64,000 nt of DNA from Omphiscola glabra (Eukaryota; Mollusca; Gastropoda; Lymnaeidae): positions 8,576,488 through 8,640,487 of the forward strand of contig OZ024806.1 of assembly GCA_964017045.1 (NCBI GenBank), read 5' to 3'. Under the pieces are notes generated by a model that saw only the letters and a program-made list of their open reading frames with translations, had not been told where the DNA came from and did not search any database. Shown piece by piece: positions 46,893 to 58,471 of this stretch; position 1 is the stretch's first letter, and each line of letters opens with the position of its first letter. The position numbers were made by a program, and so were the translations under genes.

Positions 46893-47077
46893 CAGGGCCG
46901 GATTAAGCCATTTTAGTGCCCAAGGCACAAACCCACATGGGTGCCCCCTTCTGCCCGGGGCCCCTGATCTTGTTCAAATTTGTTCAAAAAGAAATATTTC
47001 TTGAGGACTTGGGGTGCCCGCAAACGCTTGGTGCCCAAGGCACGCGCCTTATTTGCCTAATGGTTAATCCAGGCCTG
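46893..47077 (+). mobile_element. hAT MITE
   Basis: 185 bp from CAGGGCCGGATTAAGCCATT to GGTTAATCCAGGCCTG, with a perfect 8-bp duplication TGTATGGG (46,885-46,892 and 47,078-47,085). Confidence 0.85.
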
Positions 47078-47304
47078 TGTATGGGTATGACCACAATTAA
47101 TTTTAAATGTGATAATAATTTAAAGGAATTTGACACATTTTCTTTTACAATAATTTTCCTTTCTTACATTCATATTGCATAGTTGATAATGTTATAAAAT
47201 AAGATTTAATGATCACATTAGACATGGACAAGGCATTTTAGGGGTTCACATTTAACACTGTAATATACTATGTACATTAGCATGGTGAGTTTGATATATT
47301 TATT

Positions 47305-47368
47305 GGGGGGGGGGGGGGGGGCTAAGCCTCAGTATTTAAACTGTTTTACACCCCCCCCCCCCCCCCCC
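47305..47368. repeat. G17 and C18 tracts in inverted arrangement
   Basis: A run of 17 G (47,305-47,321) and a run of 18 C (47,351-47,368), 29 bp apart. They could pair as a hairpin or form a G-quadruplex/i-motif. Confidence 0.8.
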
Positions 47369-47404
47369 AACCATCTGAAATTCCCTTTATTCTCCCTGAA
47401 CCTT

Positions 47405-47690
47405 GATTTTACATTTTTGAGCTGATTAATGTTAAGTTTATCAGTCTTGTCAGTTTGATGGGTATGCAAAACTCCTGCAGAGTGTCATATTTATATTTCA
47501 TTTTGATGCTTTCATAGGCCATTTTATAGTCCACATAGATTTGATGTACTTGGATATTATATTCTTACATTTCTCTAATAGGCATCTGATGATGAAAATC
47601 TGATCAGTCGTTATGTTTGGTCCGAGTCTACATTATGTACACTTCCGTAAAACACTATTTAGAACGCTGTGTGGTGATCCTTGTGATCTG
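47405..47690 (-). mobile_element. LINE B, RT palm segment
   Basis: The minus strand encodes NIQVHQIYVDYKMAYESIKM and YDTLQEFCIPIKLTRLI, matching the VDFKQAYDS...L.EFGIP.KL block of LINE RT. It is interrupted on its 5' side by the SINE. Confidence 0.65.
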
Positions 47691-47694
47691 TGTG

Positions 47695-48045
47695 GGTGCA
47701 GGGTGGCCGAGTGGTCTGAACTGAGCAAATCTCAAGCTAATGGTCAGGAGTTCAATCCCTGCCATAGCCCAGTCAAGCACAAAAACACCAGCACCCCGGG
47801 TGGATGGGACTCGCTAACCTTGGACGGCAACCCATCTAAGAGAAGGCAACTCTGAATTCAAACCCCGAGATGGGGAGATGGAGTTCACATGCGCCTAACT
47901 GGCAGCAGTGAGACCTCTCGAACATCGACAGCGGAGCGCCGTATAAGTACTCCAATCAATCTCCTAGATTTGACTTTGTAACGCGCTTCGAGCCTTAGGG
48001 GATGAAGCGTGATTTTTCAAATAAACTTTATTATTATTATTATTA
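47695..48045 (+). mobile_element. tRNA-derived SINE inserted in LINE B
   Basis: The head GCAGGGTGGCCGAGTGGTCT has an A box (TGGCCGAGTGG) and GAGTTCAATCC is a B box; GCAGGG pairs with CCCTGC as an acceptor stem. The likely parent is a class II tRNA (Leu or Ser type). The body includes the 54-bp segment amplified at 21.1 kb (47,788-47,841). The 3' part has GAGTTCACATGCGCCTAACT and CGGAGCGCCGTATAAGTACT, then AAATAAACTTTATTATTATT. No clear target duplication was found. Confidence 0.85.
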
Positions 48046-49030
48046 CATTGGTAGTCACATTGTATTTTTCAGTGTACGATTGTAGTCTTTTGGCAATTCG
48101 TTTTACCATTCCTCTGTAGTTTGTGCACTGAAGTTTGGAGCCTTTCTTGTATATCGGGGTTATTAGTCCTGTTTCACAATCTGTTGGAATTTTCTCTTCT
48201 TGCCAAATTTTAGTTATAAGTTTATGTGTCTGAGTGTGTAGTTCTTTTGTTTATAAGTTCTGCTGTGATGAGGCATTCTCCAGGTGCTTTTTGGTTTTTT
48301 CATATAGTTGATTACTTTTGTAGTTTCCTTTAGAGCTGGGGAGCTTATTAGAGGGTCTGGTCCTTCATGTGGTGGTCCTTCAGCCCACCACTCCAGTACC
48401 ATACTATTTTTCGTAAATGATTCCCCATCCTGGCTCTCACACGTGTGTGGCCTGGCTTGGTATGCATTCTTTTCATCTTTTATCTTCATGTACATTTCTC
48501 TGTTTCCCTCTTTTGATAAGTCTTCTATATCTTTTAGCCTTTTCCCCATTCCCTCTTTTTCTTCCTTGTTTCCCTTTGTTTCATGGCCATTCATGCTTTG
48601 TTTCTTTTCTTTGACAGTCTCTCTGCATTCATTATCAAACCAGCCTACACTACTGATATCCTACTACTTTTTCTGCTGATCTTTTCATAGCATTTTTAAC
48701 CCATCCCACTGTTCATTTATGTTGCTTTCCCTGTTTATATACCCCTGTGATGCTTCTAGTTGAGCTTCTACTTCATTTTGGTAAGCTTTTGCTAACATAT
48801 CGTTTTTCTCGTTGATTTCGGCCATTGTGAATTGTGCTCATGCTCTGCTTATATTTAACCCTTACAAGTAGATGGTCAAAGTCTGCATGTGCTCCTCAAT
48901 AGCTTTTTACATCTATTGTATCTGATCCTTGTCTCTGATCGATGAGAACAAGGTCAATTTGGTTGTGGGTAATTCCATCTGGTGAGTTCCAAGTAACCTT
49001 ATGTATATTTTTGTGTGGAAACTTGGTGCT
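48046..49030 (-). mobile_element. LINE B, endonuclease end and RT start
   Basis: From the 5' side (high coordinates) the minus strand has TKFPHKNIHKVTWNSPDGIT, HNQIDLVLIDQRQGSDTIDV and FDHLLVRVK, the end of an APE-type endonuclease. It then has a charged linker (48,214-48,594), an RT start with INYMKKPKSTW, and CETGLITPIYKKGSKLQCTN + YRG (48,110-48,185). Many stops. The SINE lies directly downstream. Confidence 0.7.
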
Positions 49031-49034
49031 GCTG

Positions 49035-49470
49035 ACATTGATTGATTTGAGTACTTATATAGCGCTCATTTCCATGCTATGATAGCATGCTCACGGCGCT
49101 CCGATGTGCGAAAATGTTTGAGAGATTTCACTGCTGCCTGTTAGGCACATGTGAACTCTCATCATGGCAAGACAGATGACTGCACATTAATGAGCCCAAT
49201 GGTAACATGGCCAGTCTTTTGATGCACTATCTTTGTGGGCGCTGTGTGTCGAGATCCCATCTTCCTTCTTCCCCCACGAAAAACTCTTGCAGTTTTCTTT
49301 TTTTATTAAACAAAGTGTTCGACATCAAGTAAAAATTTCACTACCAAGGAGATAGCTATCAGGGGTACACAGCTGACGCAGTCTAGTCGATGGAGTAGTG
49401 AAGGCAAAGTCTATGAGTCAGATCCCATTGTTATTGGATACTTCATGTCGACTCTCCTAGCCAATAGTTG
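49035..49470 (-). mobile_element. Repeat sharing the SINE 3' domain
   Basis: On the minus strand the 3' part reads GAGTTCACATGTGCCTAACA, GGCAGCAGTGAAATCTCTC, CATCGGAGCGCCGTGAGC and AAGTACTCAAATCAATCAAT. This matches the 3' half of the SINE at 47,695. The 5' part (GACTTTGCCTTCACTACTCC, TCGACTAGACTGCGTCAG) is different and has no tRNA promoter. It may be a LINE 3' UTR from which the SINE took its tail, or a second SINE type. Confidence 0.6.
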
Positions 49471-49479
49471 GCATAAACT

Positions 49480-52262
49480 AAGGGTCTCAAACTCGCGACC
49501 CGCTGGCCATTTGAGGCCCGATACCTGACAGCAAATTTTAGTGTTAATGCGGCACACACATTTTCCCTATTCTCATATCTATAATGTGACCCCCCTGCAA
49601 CGTTTTCAGTCAAATTCTGGTATTTATTATGTTTGTATAGGTTTGGACGTTCATTTTAATGGTAAAAATCTTTTTAAAATCAGACTAAAAGCTTTTATTT
49701 TATAGCGTTTTATGAGACAAACATGTTCAAAATGGGGTTTTGAGAAATATTGTAAATGCATATATTAAAAGTTTAACAATCTGACACAGAATCAAAGAAT
49801 CCCTATTAACATTGCCGCTAGTGTGGACGAGTGAGGGAAATTCTGAGCCTGTTAGCTTGGTCACTTTCAAAATAGAGTTAGTCAGAAAAACCTCTTCTAA
49901 TATACAAAATTCAAAATTCATTCTCCTTACAATAGTATCTTCCTTTGCTTCAAAAATTCATAAATATTGCCTGCTCCTGCCTTCTGTTTGAACCAGTTTT
50001 AAAATCACTAGTGGGAATCGTCATTTTTATTATATGCTTTTTTGTCTTTCTTTACCAGAAGCTCATTATTTTCAAAGCATTTATTAGCTGAATATTTGAC
50101 TTTAGATCACCAGGATTTTATTTTCTTACCAAGGATATTATGCCGTTAACAATGATAGGTAATGTGACGGCCATGTCTACTTGTGGAGTTTAGGGGTGAC
50201 GCTATGCTCAATATTTGAATTTTATTGTCTTGTTGGCCTAATTTTTGAAACTAGCATTAGTATGTGCAGTGATTTGTTATTGTTTTAGCCAACATTAATG
50301 TAATTTTTTTTGATGTAACTATAGCTGTAGAAACATATTGTTGATTTAATATCAGCGAAAAGGTCATTGTTACCAACAGTCTTCCTTTCAACGCTAGCAC
50401 AAAACTAGCCGTGCTGACATGCGACTGAAACCGTCGTGGAGGGTCACATATTACATTATTATTTTAAATTATCAGCAATGTAATATATTTCATACGTCAG
50501 AAATTATGTCATAATTCGGGAATTCACTCTGACTATTGCAGCCTCATTTATTTGTTTGCTTCTAAATCTCTTTAAGAGCAAAGTCTCGTGAAACGTGATT
50601 CGGCAGAGTTACCAAGTGGAGGGAAAATATATTTTATCACACAGTGCAACCCAATCCCAGTCATGTCTTTCTCAACACATGCTGTGAAGAGAAAGGTTGG
50701 CACGGACAATTTCAGGAGAAGTGGGAGATGGACATGTACTATTGTTTTGTTAAGCACATGGGCATTCTGACATGCATTGCGAAAGTTGCGTCGCCCAAGG
50801 AGTAAAACATCAAGCGTCATTAACCAGACATGCTGAGGAGTATGGAAAATACCAGGGAGATGAGAGAGAAGCCCTGTCACTAAACTTTAAACATGTCTAC
50901 TGAGGCAGGAAGTTTATTTTCAAGAAAGCAATATAAAGTGATGCAGCAGTTGACACTAGTTACGTTGTGAGTGAGATGATGGCTAAGGCAGGAAAGTCAT
51001 TCAAACAAGTGAGTTCATCAAACATTGCATGTTACAAGCTGCAAGTATAGTCTGCTGGGAAAATAAGGGTCTGTTTAGCATCAGCTTTTCAGCCAACACA
51101 GTAGTAACATTCCATGCACACTGTCACTTTTGATGAGAGAACAGACGTTACTGACTCTGTACAGCTTGCAATATATGTTGCTGGTGTTGCATGTCCAGAT
51201 CACTGGTCAGAAGATATTATGCCAATTGTGTGAGCTGGTAAACCGTGGAAAATAAATTGACTCATTACACATGTTCAAAGAAAACTGGAAGAGGCCCTTT
51301 GCAGCAAATGCCTGAAGTTTGCCAATGTGATGTGTGGCGTGAAATTCATCAGTCATATCAGATCCAGGGGCTTGAAGCATTGGCAGTTCCGTGCTTTTTA
51401 TAGGAAATAGAGTCAGCATATGAGGATGTTATCTATTTCACGGAGATACGTAGGCTTAGTAGGGGAAACGCCTTCAAAAGGTTTTTGAGTTGAGAGCAGA
51501 AATAAAGACTTCATGGAGAAGGATGGAATTGCCTTTTCTTTTTGAAGCTGAATGTAATTAACAAGAAGTTACAAGACCAGGGGCAGCTTGTCAGTGTATT
51601 CTGCACATATGTGTTATGTTATGGAAAGCTGAGCTTTCTCAGAGAAACCTCTGCCCCAAAATGTAAAGTACTCTGGACTCAGACACACCATTCATTAGTA
51701 TGTGTACTGATGCCGTTGCAAAATTACAGTAAGAATTTGATCATATTTGCAGACTTCAAAATTCACAGTCACTTTTCAAATATTTGCTGACCATTTTTCC
51801 TTCATTGTGGAAGATCAGCCCTCCTCCCTTTTGTGCTGCAAATGGAGCTGATTGATCTTCAGTGCAATTCTGAAATCAAGCCTATTTTAAGGAAGGTGAG
51901 TGGAAAAAATAGACAAGCTCAGAAATTTATGAGAGACTTGTCCTTCACCTTCCCTGAGATTTCCAGGTTGGATAAGAGGATCATGTGTTATTTTGGGAGT
52001 ACCTATCTGTGCTTTTTTCCACGATCTTTTACAAGTCAAAGTTCAGGGCCAAACTTACTGATTAACATCTTCAAGTTATACTGAGCATCTCACTCAAGCC
52101 AAATGTCTCTGGCAACAAGGAGTATGAGAAAGTAAAGGAAGCCTAGTTCTTGAGAACCCTTAATGATTTTATTTATTAATAAAGGTTGAGTAGATTGTAA
52201 CAGTTGCACTTTATTGAATTTGTAATAGCTTTTTTGTGGCATACTTGATGCGGCCCAGTCTC
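49480..52262 (+). mobile_element. hAT transposon, GTF2IRD2/ZBED-like, inserted in LINE B
   Basis: The left end is GGGTCTCAAACTCGCGACCC with GGCCATTTGAGGCCC, a Charlie-type terminus. The transposase (50,540-52,145, plus strand) is riddled with stops. Visible parts are MSFSTHAVKRKVGTDNFRRS, a BED-like CESC...LTRHAEEYGKY, SYVVSEMMAKAGKSFKQ, FTEIRRLSRGNAFKRF, KLNVINKKLQDQGQLVS, MELIDLQCNSEIKPIL and FGSTYLC. One core segment between the last two regions is deleted. The 3' UTR and TTGATGCGGCCCAGTCTCTC end against LINE B endonuclease sequence at 52,263; the last right-end bases seem lost. The relic at 20,295-21,139 belongs to this family. Confidence 0.75.
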
Positions 52263-52570
52263 TCACTTTTTCTTTTTCTATTTTGGCAATAAAGTCGCCA
52301 ATCACTATTTTAATATCATGTCTTTTTTCCATTGTCTTATAAAAGGCTTCTTTTTCCTGAACTTCTGTATCTTGGGTGGGAGCATGAACATTTATAAATT
52401 CTATTTTAAACATTTTTCCCTGAGCAAGAACTTTCATTCTCTGGTCCTAAGCCTTTGCCTGCACCCATCTTTTTTTGCGTGGCAAATTCTGTTCTTAGAG
52501 TGCAAGTGTTGTTGCCACTATAAAATATGGTGTAGTCTTTTGTTTTGAGGATGGCTATAATTTTCCACTG
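52263..52570 (-). mobile_element. LINE B, endonuclease start segment
   Basis: The minus strand encodes FKIEFINVHAPTQDTEVQEK and KRHDIKIVIGDFIAKIEKEK, the N-HAP...GDFNAK core of an APE-type endonuclease. It continues in sense at 49,030 after the hAT and the tail-sharing repeat, so these belong to one LINE copy. Confidence 0.7.
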
Positions 52571-52694
52571 ACTTTCTTGCAATGAAGTAATAGATGTTTT
52601 ATATTAAATCTGTTGATTTACTAGGTTGGCCAAGTTCGCAATCCAATGTAATCAGTCCGTTGATTGATTTGAGTAACATTTAATATTTTACATG

Positions 52695-52795
52695 GCTGGG
52701 TTGTCGTGGATCGCTCCATTTCCTACAAGACGGTAGGTTCTGATTTCGGTCCACCTTGGGTATTTCATATCTGGTGTGCTTTTCCCTATCCACAC
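52695..52795 (+). repeat. Dispersed repeat (GTAGGTTCTGATTTTGG family), copy 3
   Basis: GGATCGCTCCATTTCCTACA, GACGGTAGGTTCTGATTTCG and TTTTCCCTATCCACACG. Confidence 0.55.
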
Positions 52796-52799
52796 GAGA

Positions 52800-55560
52800 A
52801 ATACTTATATCAGGAAATATATTATGTACACTGTTTGTCAATGTAATAGAACCATATTTTATTAATTGGTATAACATATATTCACTTCTTAAAAGAAAAC
52901 ATGACACATCGTTTTCACGCATTTAGACAAAAATATACTACAAATCACTGAAGAAATTTAATTATTCATCAAATTCATTCCTTTATTGTGGAAAGCATCA
53001 AAACCCCCCCCCCCCCCCCCTAAAGCATGCCCTGAACTTTATTAAATAAACCTTAGCACTATTTTGCTGCGCATTGTTTTACATCTACTTTAAATGCCGA
53101 ATATTGCCAAAAGGTTATGATTATTTATTTTAAGATTAAAGTAGAAATATTTAACATAATTGGTCATAGAGATTTTGATAATAAAAGGAACAAATGGCAA
53201 CTGCATATGGTTTGTACTTAGTTGGACGAGTTGATTTTGGTTATGAATATTCGTTGCATATTTTTAAACAATACTTCTTATAAATTTTTAAAATTGACAA
53301 AAGCAAATATTTGGAATTATTTATTAAGTTTATTGTAAAAAAGTGGGGTGGAAAATATTATCACCCAAGGAAAGATGAAAGCTCGTGATATGAAAAAAAA
53401 TTAATTTCATAACAAAAAAACAATAGATTAATGAAAGAAATCTGTATTACAGATATAAATAGATCATTTTCTGTAGAGATATATGGTTAGCTTAGTTCCT
53501 TATATAATAACATCAAGATTGCTAAATGTTGGGGAGTATATTCTCGTTAAATTTTAGGTGGGAATTAATTTGTTTCAGCCATGATTAAATCACAAAATGT
53601 GTTAATATTGTGAGATGGGGTTATAAATTTAAAAAAAGAGTGATCTCATCTAACCAACGTGGAGAAGTGAATGCATAGAACCTGTTTATAACAATAAATA
53701 CTTCTATGCATTCGATTTATTTCGACTGTAACAAACATATTAGAATGTTTATGCTGGTAAGAATAATGACCAAGTAATAGTTGATACTATAATTCTTTTA
53801 TTTTCAGATGGTGCTAAAGAAATGAAGGCAAAGAATATGAGGGAAGACTCATCTGTGTTCCATTTAATCAAGAGACGGTGCACAACAATTCAAGGCAAAG
53901 AAGACTGAATAATCACAATTAACAACTGGTGCTAAAGAAATTTAAGATAATGAGGGGGAAAAGCAGAAGATAAATGAATTGATGGAAAGAAAAGTGTGAA
54001 TAAAAAGAATAAAAATATTGGAAGTCGTTGTGAAGTTAATAATTATATTTATTGAAAAGAAAGGAAATGAAAACATGAATGCTCTTTATTTTAGGGGGAG
54101 AAAAATAAAAATTCTCTCCGCGAGACTATCTCCAAAGAGATGAAAACATGAAATCTCCTGGTGATATAAAGTGAGTTATCTTTACAAAAGATACAAAAGA
54201 AACACAAGTTACACTGATGGTGACTTCGGTAGCTTAAGGACTTGGTGAAATCTAAGCTACCTAAAAATACAGGCACCGTATTCCACCAAGCCCTCCAATT
54301 ACATGTTACAAGTCAAACGATGAAATCCAGACCTTCCATTTAGCCTTCTGATAATCCACATTTTGTACTTAATTTAATTACATGTATATTTGTTTAAAAA
54401 TTGTCCAGGCAGTCACGCAATAATGCTTAGACAATATATAGTCTAAAATATTCCAAAAATCTATAGAATTCCTGGATTTCATCCTTTTCTTGTAACACGA
54501 ACAATAAATCCCTTATTTTTCAAATGATCATCATCGTCGTTGTTTAGATCAAGAACAATCTCAATGATTACTCCCTATTGGATGATTCTCAGTTTTTGTT
54601 ATTATTTCATTGCTGGTTGTCAAATAATTAAACTCTTTGTGCACAATTCGAGTCTTATTGTTTGATGACCAGCAATATATTCAATATCACACATCCTTAA
54701 TTGATAACAGACAACATGTTTACAACGGTATTTGTACAAAGTCTCATTATAAATGTCTCAAGGTATGTTCACACAACCGATTTCTTACTAGGATTCTTAG
54801 CTTTTCACACAAGCTGATTTTTTTAGCATTAAACAAAGTATGATGGGATTGTTTCTGTAACTTGCAAACAGTCACTACTGCGACACTGTACATTGACTAT
54901 AACAACCAGTGAATATGGCCCCTTTTTTATGGCAGTGAGCAGTACATATAGAGAGTAGCCGGTATAGAGAGTAGCTCATATACACAGAAGGTTGAGAATC
55001 CATGTAACAAATCCGCAGTGTGAAGGTACCTTTACAACTGCAGGATCCAGTACTGGAAATATTTGATGACCGACACTGTATACATCCTTTACTAATACTA
55101 GACAACATATTTACAAGGGAAGATCTACAAAGTCTTATGCCTACAAAATAAAATACATGAAATGTGAGATGAGATTCAAGTTACAAATTGTATAACATTT
55201 AAGGTAACAAATATAATTATCAAAAGAATCAACTATTAAAAAATGTACATATTGGTTCACAAGTTCATACACATTTATTTAACAGCCTGAAGTGGTTGGC
55301 ACTCTTTTCACTTTTAAGTAAAACCACCCGTCCAATAACTACTAACAATAAAAAATAATGACCATAATGGTGGTCAAATGTTCATGTTGTTGGCACTACC
55401 GTTGGTCAAATGTTCAGGAAGGAAACACTATCTGTGGTCCACTGTTAAAATTTTGGAAGTCAAGGAACCTTAACATAATGAAAGATAAAGACTTACCTGT
55501 TCAGGAAAATCTCTGTTGTTACAGATAAAAGAAATCTTGGGGGTATTTAATCATTTGAGT
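52800..55560. other. No protein gene seen
   Basis: AT-rich, with a C16-type run near 53,006-53,021. At 53,807 TTCTTTTATTTTCAG|ATGG is a good splice acceptor, and AATAAA follows near 54,000; the sequence after the acceptor is not coding (stop after five codons). Confidence 0.4.
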
Positions 55561-55564
55561 TATC

Positions 55565-56240
55565 TCAGTTGTACCCAATCATGGAAGTATTTCAGCTGTA
55601 CCCAATCATGGATGTATTTCAATTGTACCCAATCATGGAAGTATCTCAATTGTACCCAATCATGGAAGTATTTCAGCTGTACCAAATCATGGATGTATTT
55701 CAGTTATACCCAATCATGGAAGTATTTCAGCTGTACCCAATCATGGATGTATTTCAATTGTACCCAATCATGGAAGTATCTCAGTTGTACCCAATCATTG
55801 AAGTATTTCAGTTGTACCCAATCATGGAAGTATCTCAGTTGCATCCAATCATGGAAGTATATCAGTTGTACCCAATCATGGATGTATTTCAGTTGTACCA
55901 ATCATTGAAGTATTTTGGCTGTACCCAATCAAGGGTGTATCTCAGTTGTATCCAATCATTGAAGTATTTCAGCTGTACCCAATCATGGAAGTATCTCAGT
56001 TGTATCCAATCATGGAAGTATCTCAGTTGTACCCAATCATGGATGTATTTCATTTGTACCCAATCATTGAAGTATTTCAGTTTCAGTTGTTCCCAATCAT
56101 GGGTGTATCTCAGTTTTTCCCAATCAAGGGTGTATCTCAGTTGTACTTGTACCTAATCATGGATTTAGTATCTCAGTGGTACACGATCATCAATGTATCT
56201 CAGTTGTTCCCAATCATGGATATAGTATTGCAGGTGTAAT
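55565..56240 (+). repeat. 27-bp minisatellite (GTACCCAATCATGGAAGTAT + TTCAGCT)
   Basis: About 25 units. Variants alternate GGAAGTAT/GGATGTAT and TTTCAG/CTCAG. The period of nine codons keeps two plus frames open. Confidence 0.92.
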
Positions 56241-56992
56241 CAAGGATGCATCTTAGTTCTGTTGACCAAATTAAAACTGACAATAACATAAAAAATATTT
56301 CACTATAAATTAAAGATACCAATATATTATGATGACATATTTTTGTCTATGTCTTAATTTTTCACTCATTCAAATTTAGTATCATTTTAAATAAAAAACT
56401 TACTGACTACATCTCATGTGAAATAAAACTAACTAAAAGTAAAAGCTGTAAATATTTTTACTTAATAGATATTTAGTACCTGGGTCAAATGAACAATAAA
56501 ATCAAGAGAAATTGTTTTCAATCAGCTCACATCTCGGAGGAAATTATCCAAAGTTTTTATAGAAACAATCTGCAATAAATAAAGAAATTATAAACGTGTT
56601 TGTCTAGTTTTATATAATAGTGTGTTCTGTATTTTTGAAATGGGCAAATTTTCCCAAGGCTAAGTAGATAATCACTTTAAAAAAAAATTAATCTAGGTTT
56701 CTTTGTTATTAGTGGTCTGTAGTAACAGTAAGTAAAAGTAGTTAACCTATAAATATCAGGCGTATGCCTACTACTACTTGTTTTGTACTAACAGAACATT
56801 TTACCGAAAGACCATTACTGTTGTTCTTATTCGACTGCTTAGGGTGTAAAAAAAAAAATGCTGTGTCTTTTTACTGAAAACACCCCAATTATTAAAAAAA
56901 TATTTGACCATAACATAAAGAAAAAAACTCCAGAAATGTTTTTTTTAGGCTCGTCTCAGTGCCATTGTCTTAGGTTTAAAAACAAAGCTATT
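56241..56992. other. No gene seen
   Basis: AT-rich spacer. Confidence 0.5.
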
Positions 56993-57068
56993 ATTATTAT
57001 TATTATATGTTGTCTTATATAGTGCTGTACCCCAGCCTAGGGCTAGGCTCACCGCGCTGTACATAAAA
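56993..57068 (-). mobile_element. LINE 3' tail copy
   Basis: Reverse complement of the tail at 23,056 (ACCCCAGCCTAGGGCTAGGC, TCACCGCGCTGTAC, preceded by (TTA)n). Confidence 0.7.
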
Positions 57069-58471
57069 ATATTAGCAAAAGAAACATAATCGTGACAATA
57101 AAACAAAATACATTTATGCAATAAAGAACAGATGTATAGAGACAAAACAAAAACAAATGCATATTCACCCCACCCACCCCAGAACTTTTACATGTGAAGC
57201 CATGGACGGCGGCCAGCAGCATCGTTTATCGGTCAGATTTGAGGAATCAGTCAGGGTAATATTACGGCCATTGGTAAGCAGGGGGTAAACAGATCTGTAC
57301 TAGTTACTTGTAATAATTACTATTAGTAAGGACTTATTATTAATATTGTTACTCAGAGGCACAAAATTTTGTAACTCAAATGAACCTAAACATAAAAAAT
57401 AGCTTGCATTTGTCTGACCATATCATATATTATATATATACAAATACTAAAAATAAAAATGGTGAAATATCATGGTAGCAAAGTAAAATATTTTAAATAG
57501 CTTAGACTTGGCCGTCACTTGGCCTAATCCTGCTTAGGGTAATTCAGTAGAGATAATTCCTAGTTTTTTTTACCATTGTTGCCATCTTGGTTGCAGCGAC
57601 CCGTAAAATTAAGAATAAAATGTTAAAAATACTGAAAATTTTTCCTAAATGTATCCCTAAACCTAACCTGAACCCTAAATTTGGTAAAAGTGAAGACATA
57701 GGCCCGCGTTTTTTACCATGGCCACCAACTTGATTGCGGTGACGCGTACAATTAAGAATTAAAAATAATGAAAAAAATTTCCTAAATTTATTAAATGTAT
57801 CCCTAATCCTAACCTGAACCCTAAATCTATCCCTAAAGTTTTCACCCTATCGGAACATGGGTTTTGACCCTATCGGAACCAGGTATTTGACCCTTTACTA
57901 TGATTAATAATAGGAACCAGGGTTTTGACGCTAGGCACCAATTCTGTCAATAGTAACAATTAGCCCTGCTTAGGATTACACACATAACATTACAGTAGAA
58001 CCAACACATTTTTGCTTTGCATTATGAAAACTACTTACATACTTAGACTTATCTTCGAAGTCAAACAAAATAATATTGACATTCAAAATGCAAAAGAATT
58101 CCATATCCAAATAAAAGCTGAAAAGTAATGTCTTTTTGTTTACAAACTTTATGTTCAAAAGAGTTCTTTCTCTTAATCGGATGCCACTCAAAAAAACTTT
58201 CGTCCGTCAAGGCGACAGCAGTTAGTTCCCATATTTTCAGAAAATGATCAAGAACAACAACCAAGATAATACGATCCTTAATTAAGATTACAGGAGTTAT
58301 CTTTCTTGAACAAGTATGCATAAAAATTATAATTAATGGGAAATTATCGCTTCCGTATTAAAAACATCTATTTATTTTAATGGTTGTTTCCCTTTGATAA
58401 CTTTTCATAAAATTGAAAGAAAAAAAAAACACGGACCATTTTAGAAATTTATTTCATTGAATCCTTTAATT
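57069..58471. other. No gene seen; local duplication
   Basis: TTTTTTACCATNGCCACC/TTGCCATC, GCNGCGACNCGTA and CTAACCTGAACCCTAAAT occur twice (about 57,565-57,685 and 57,705-57,830), a diverged ~150-bp tandem duplication. No coding sense. Confidence 0.5.

Noticed and set aside
47695..47770. A functional tRNA gene
   Set aside because: A and B boxes and an acceptor-like stem are present, but the anticodon arm is degenerate and the sequence continues as a SINE body with an A/T-rich tail.
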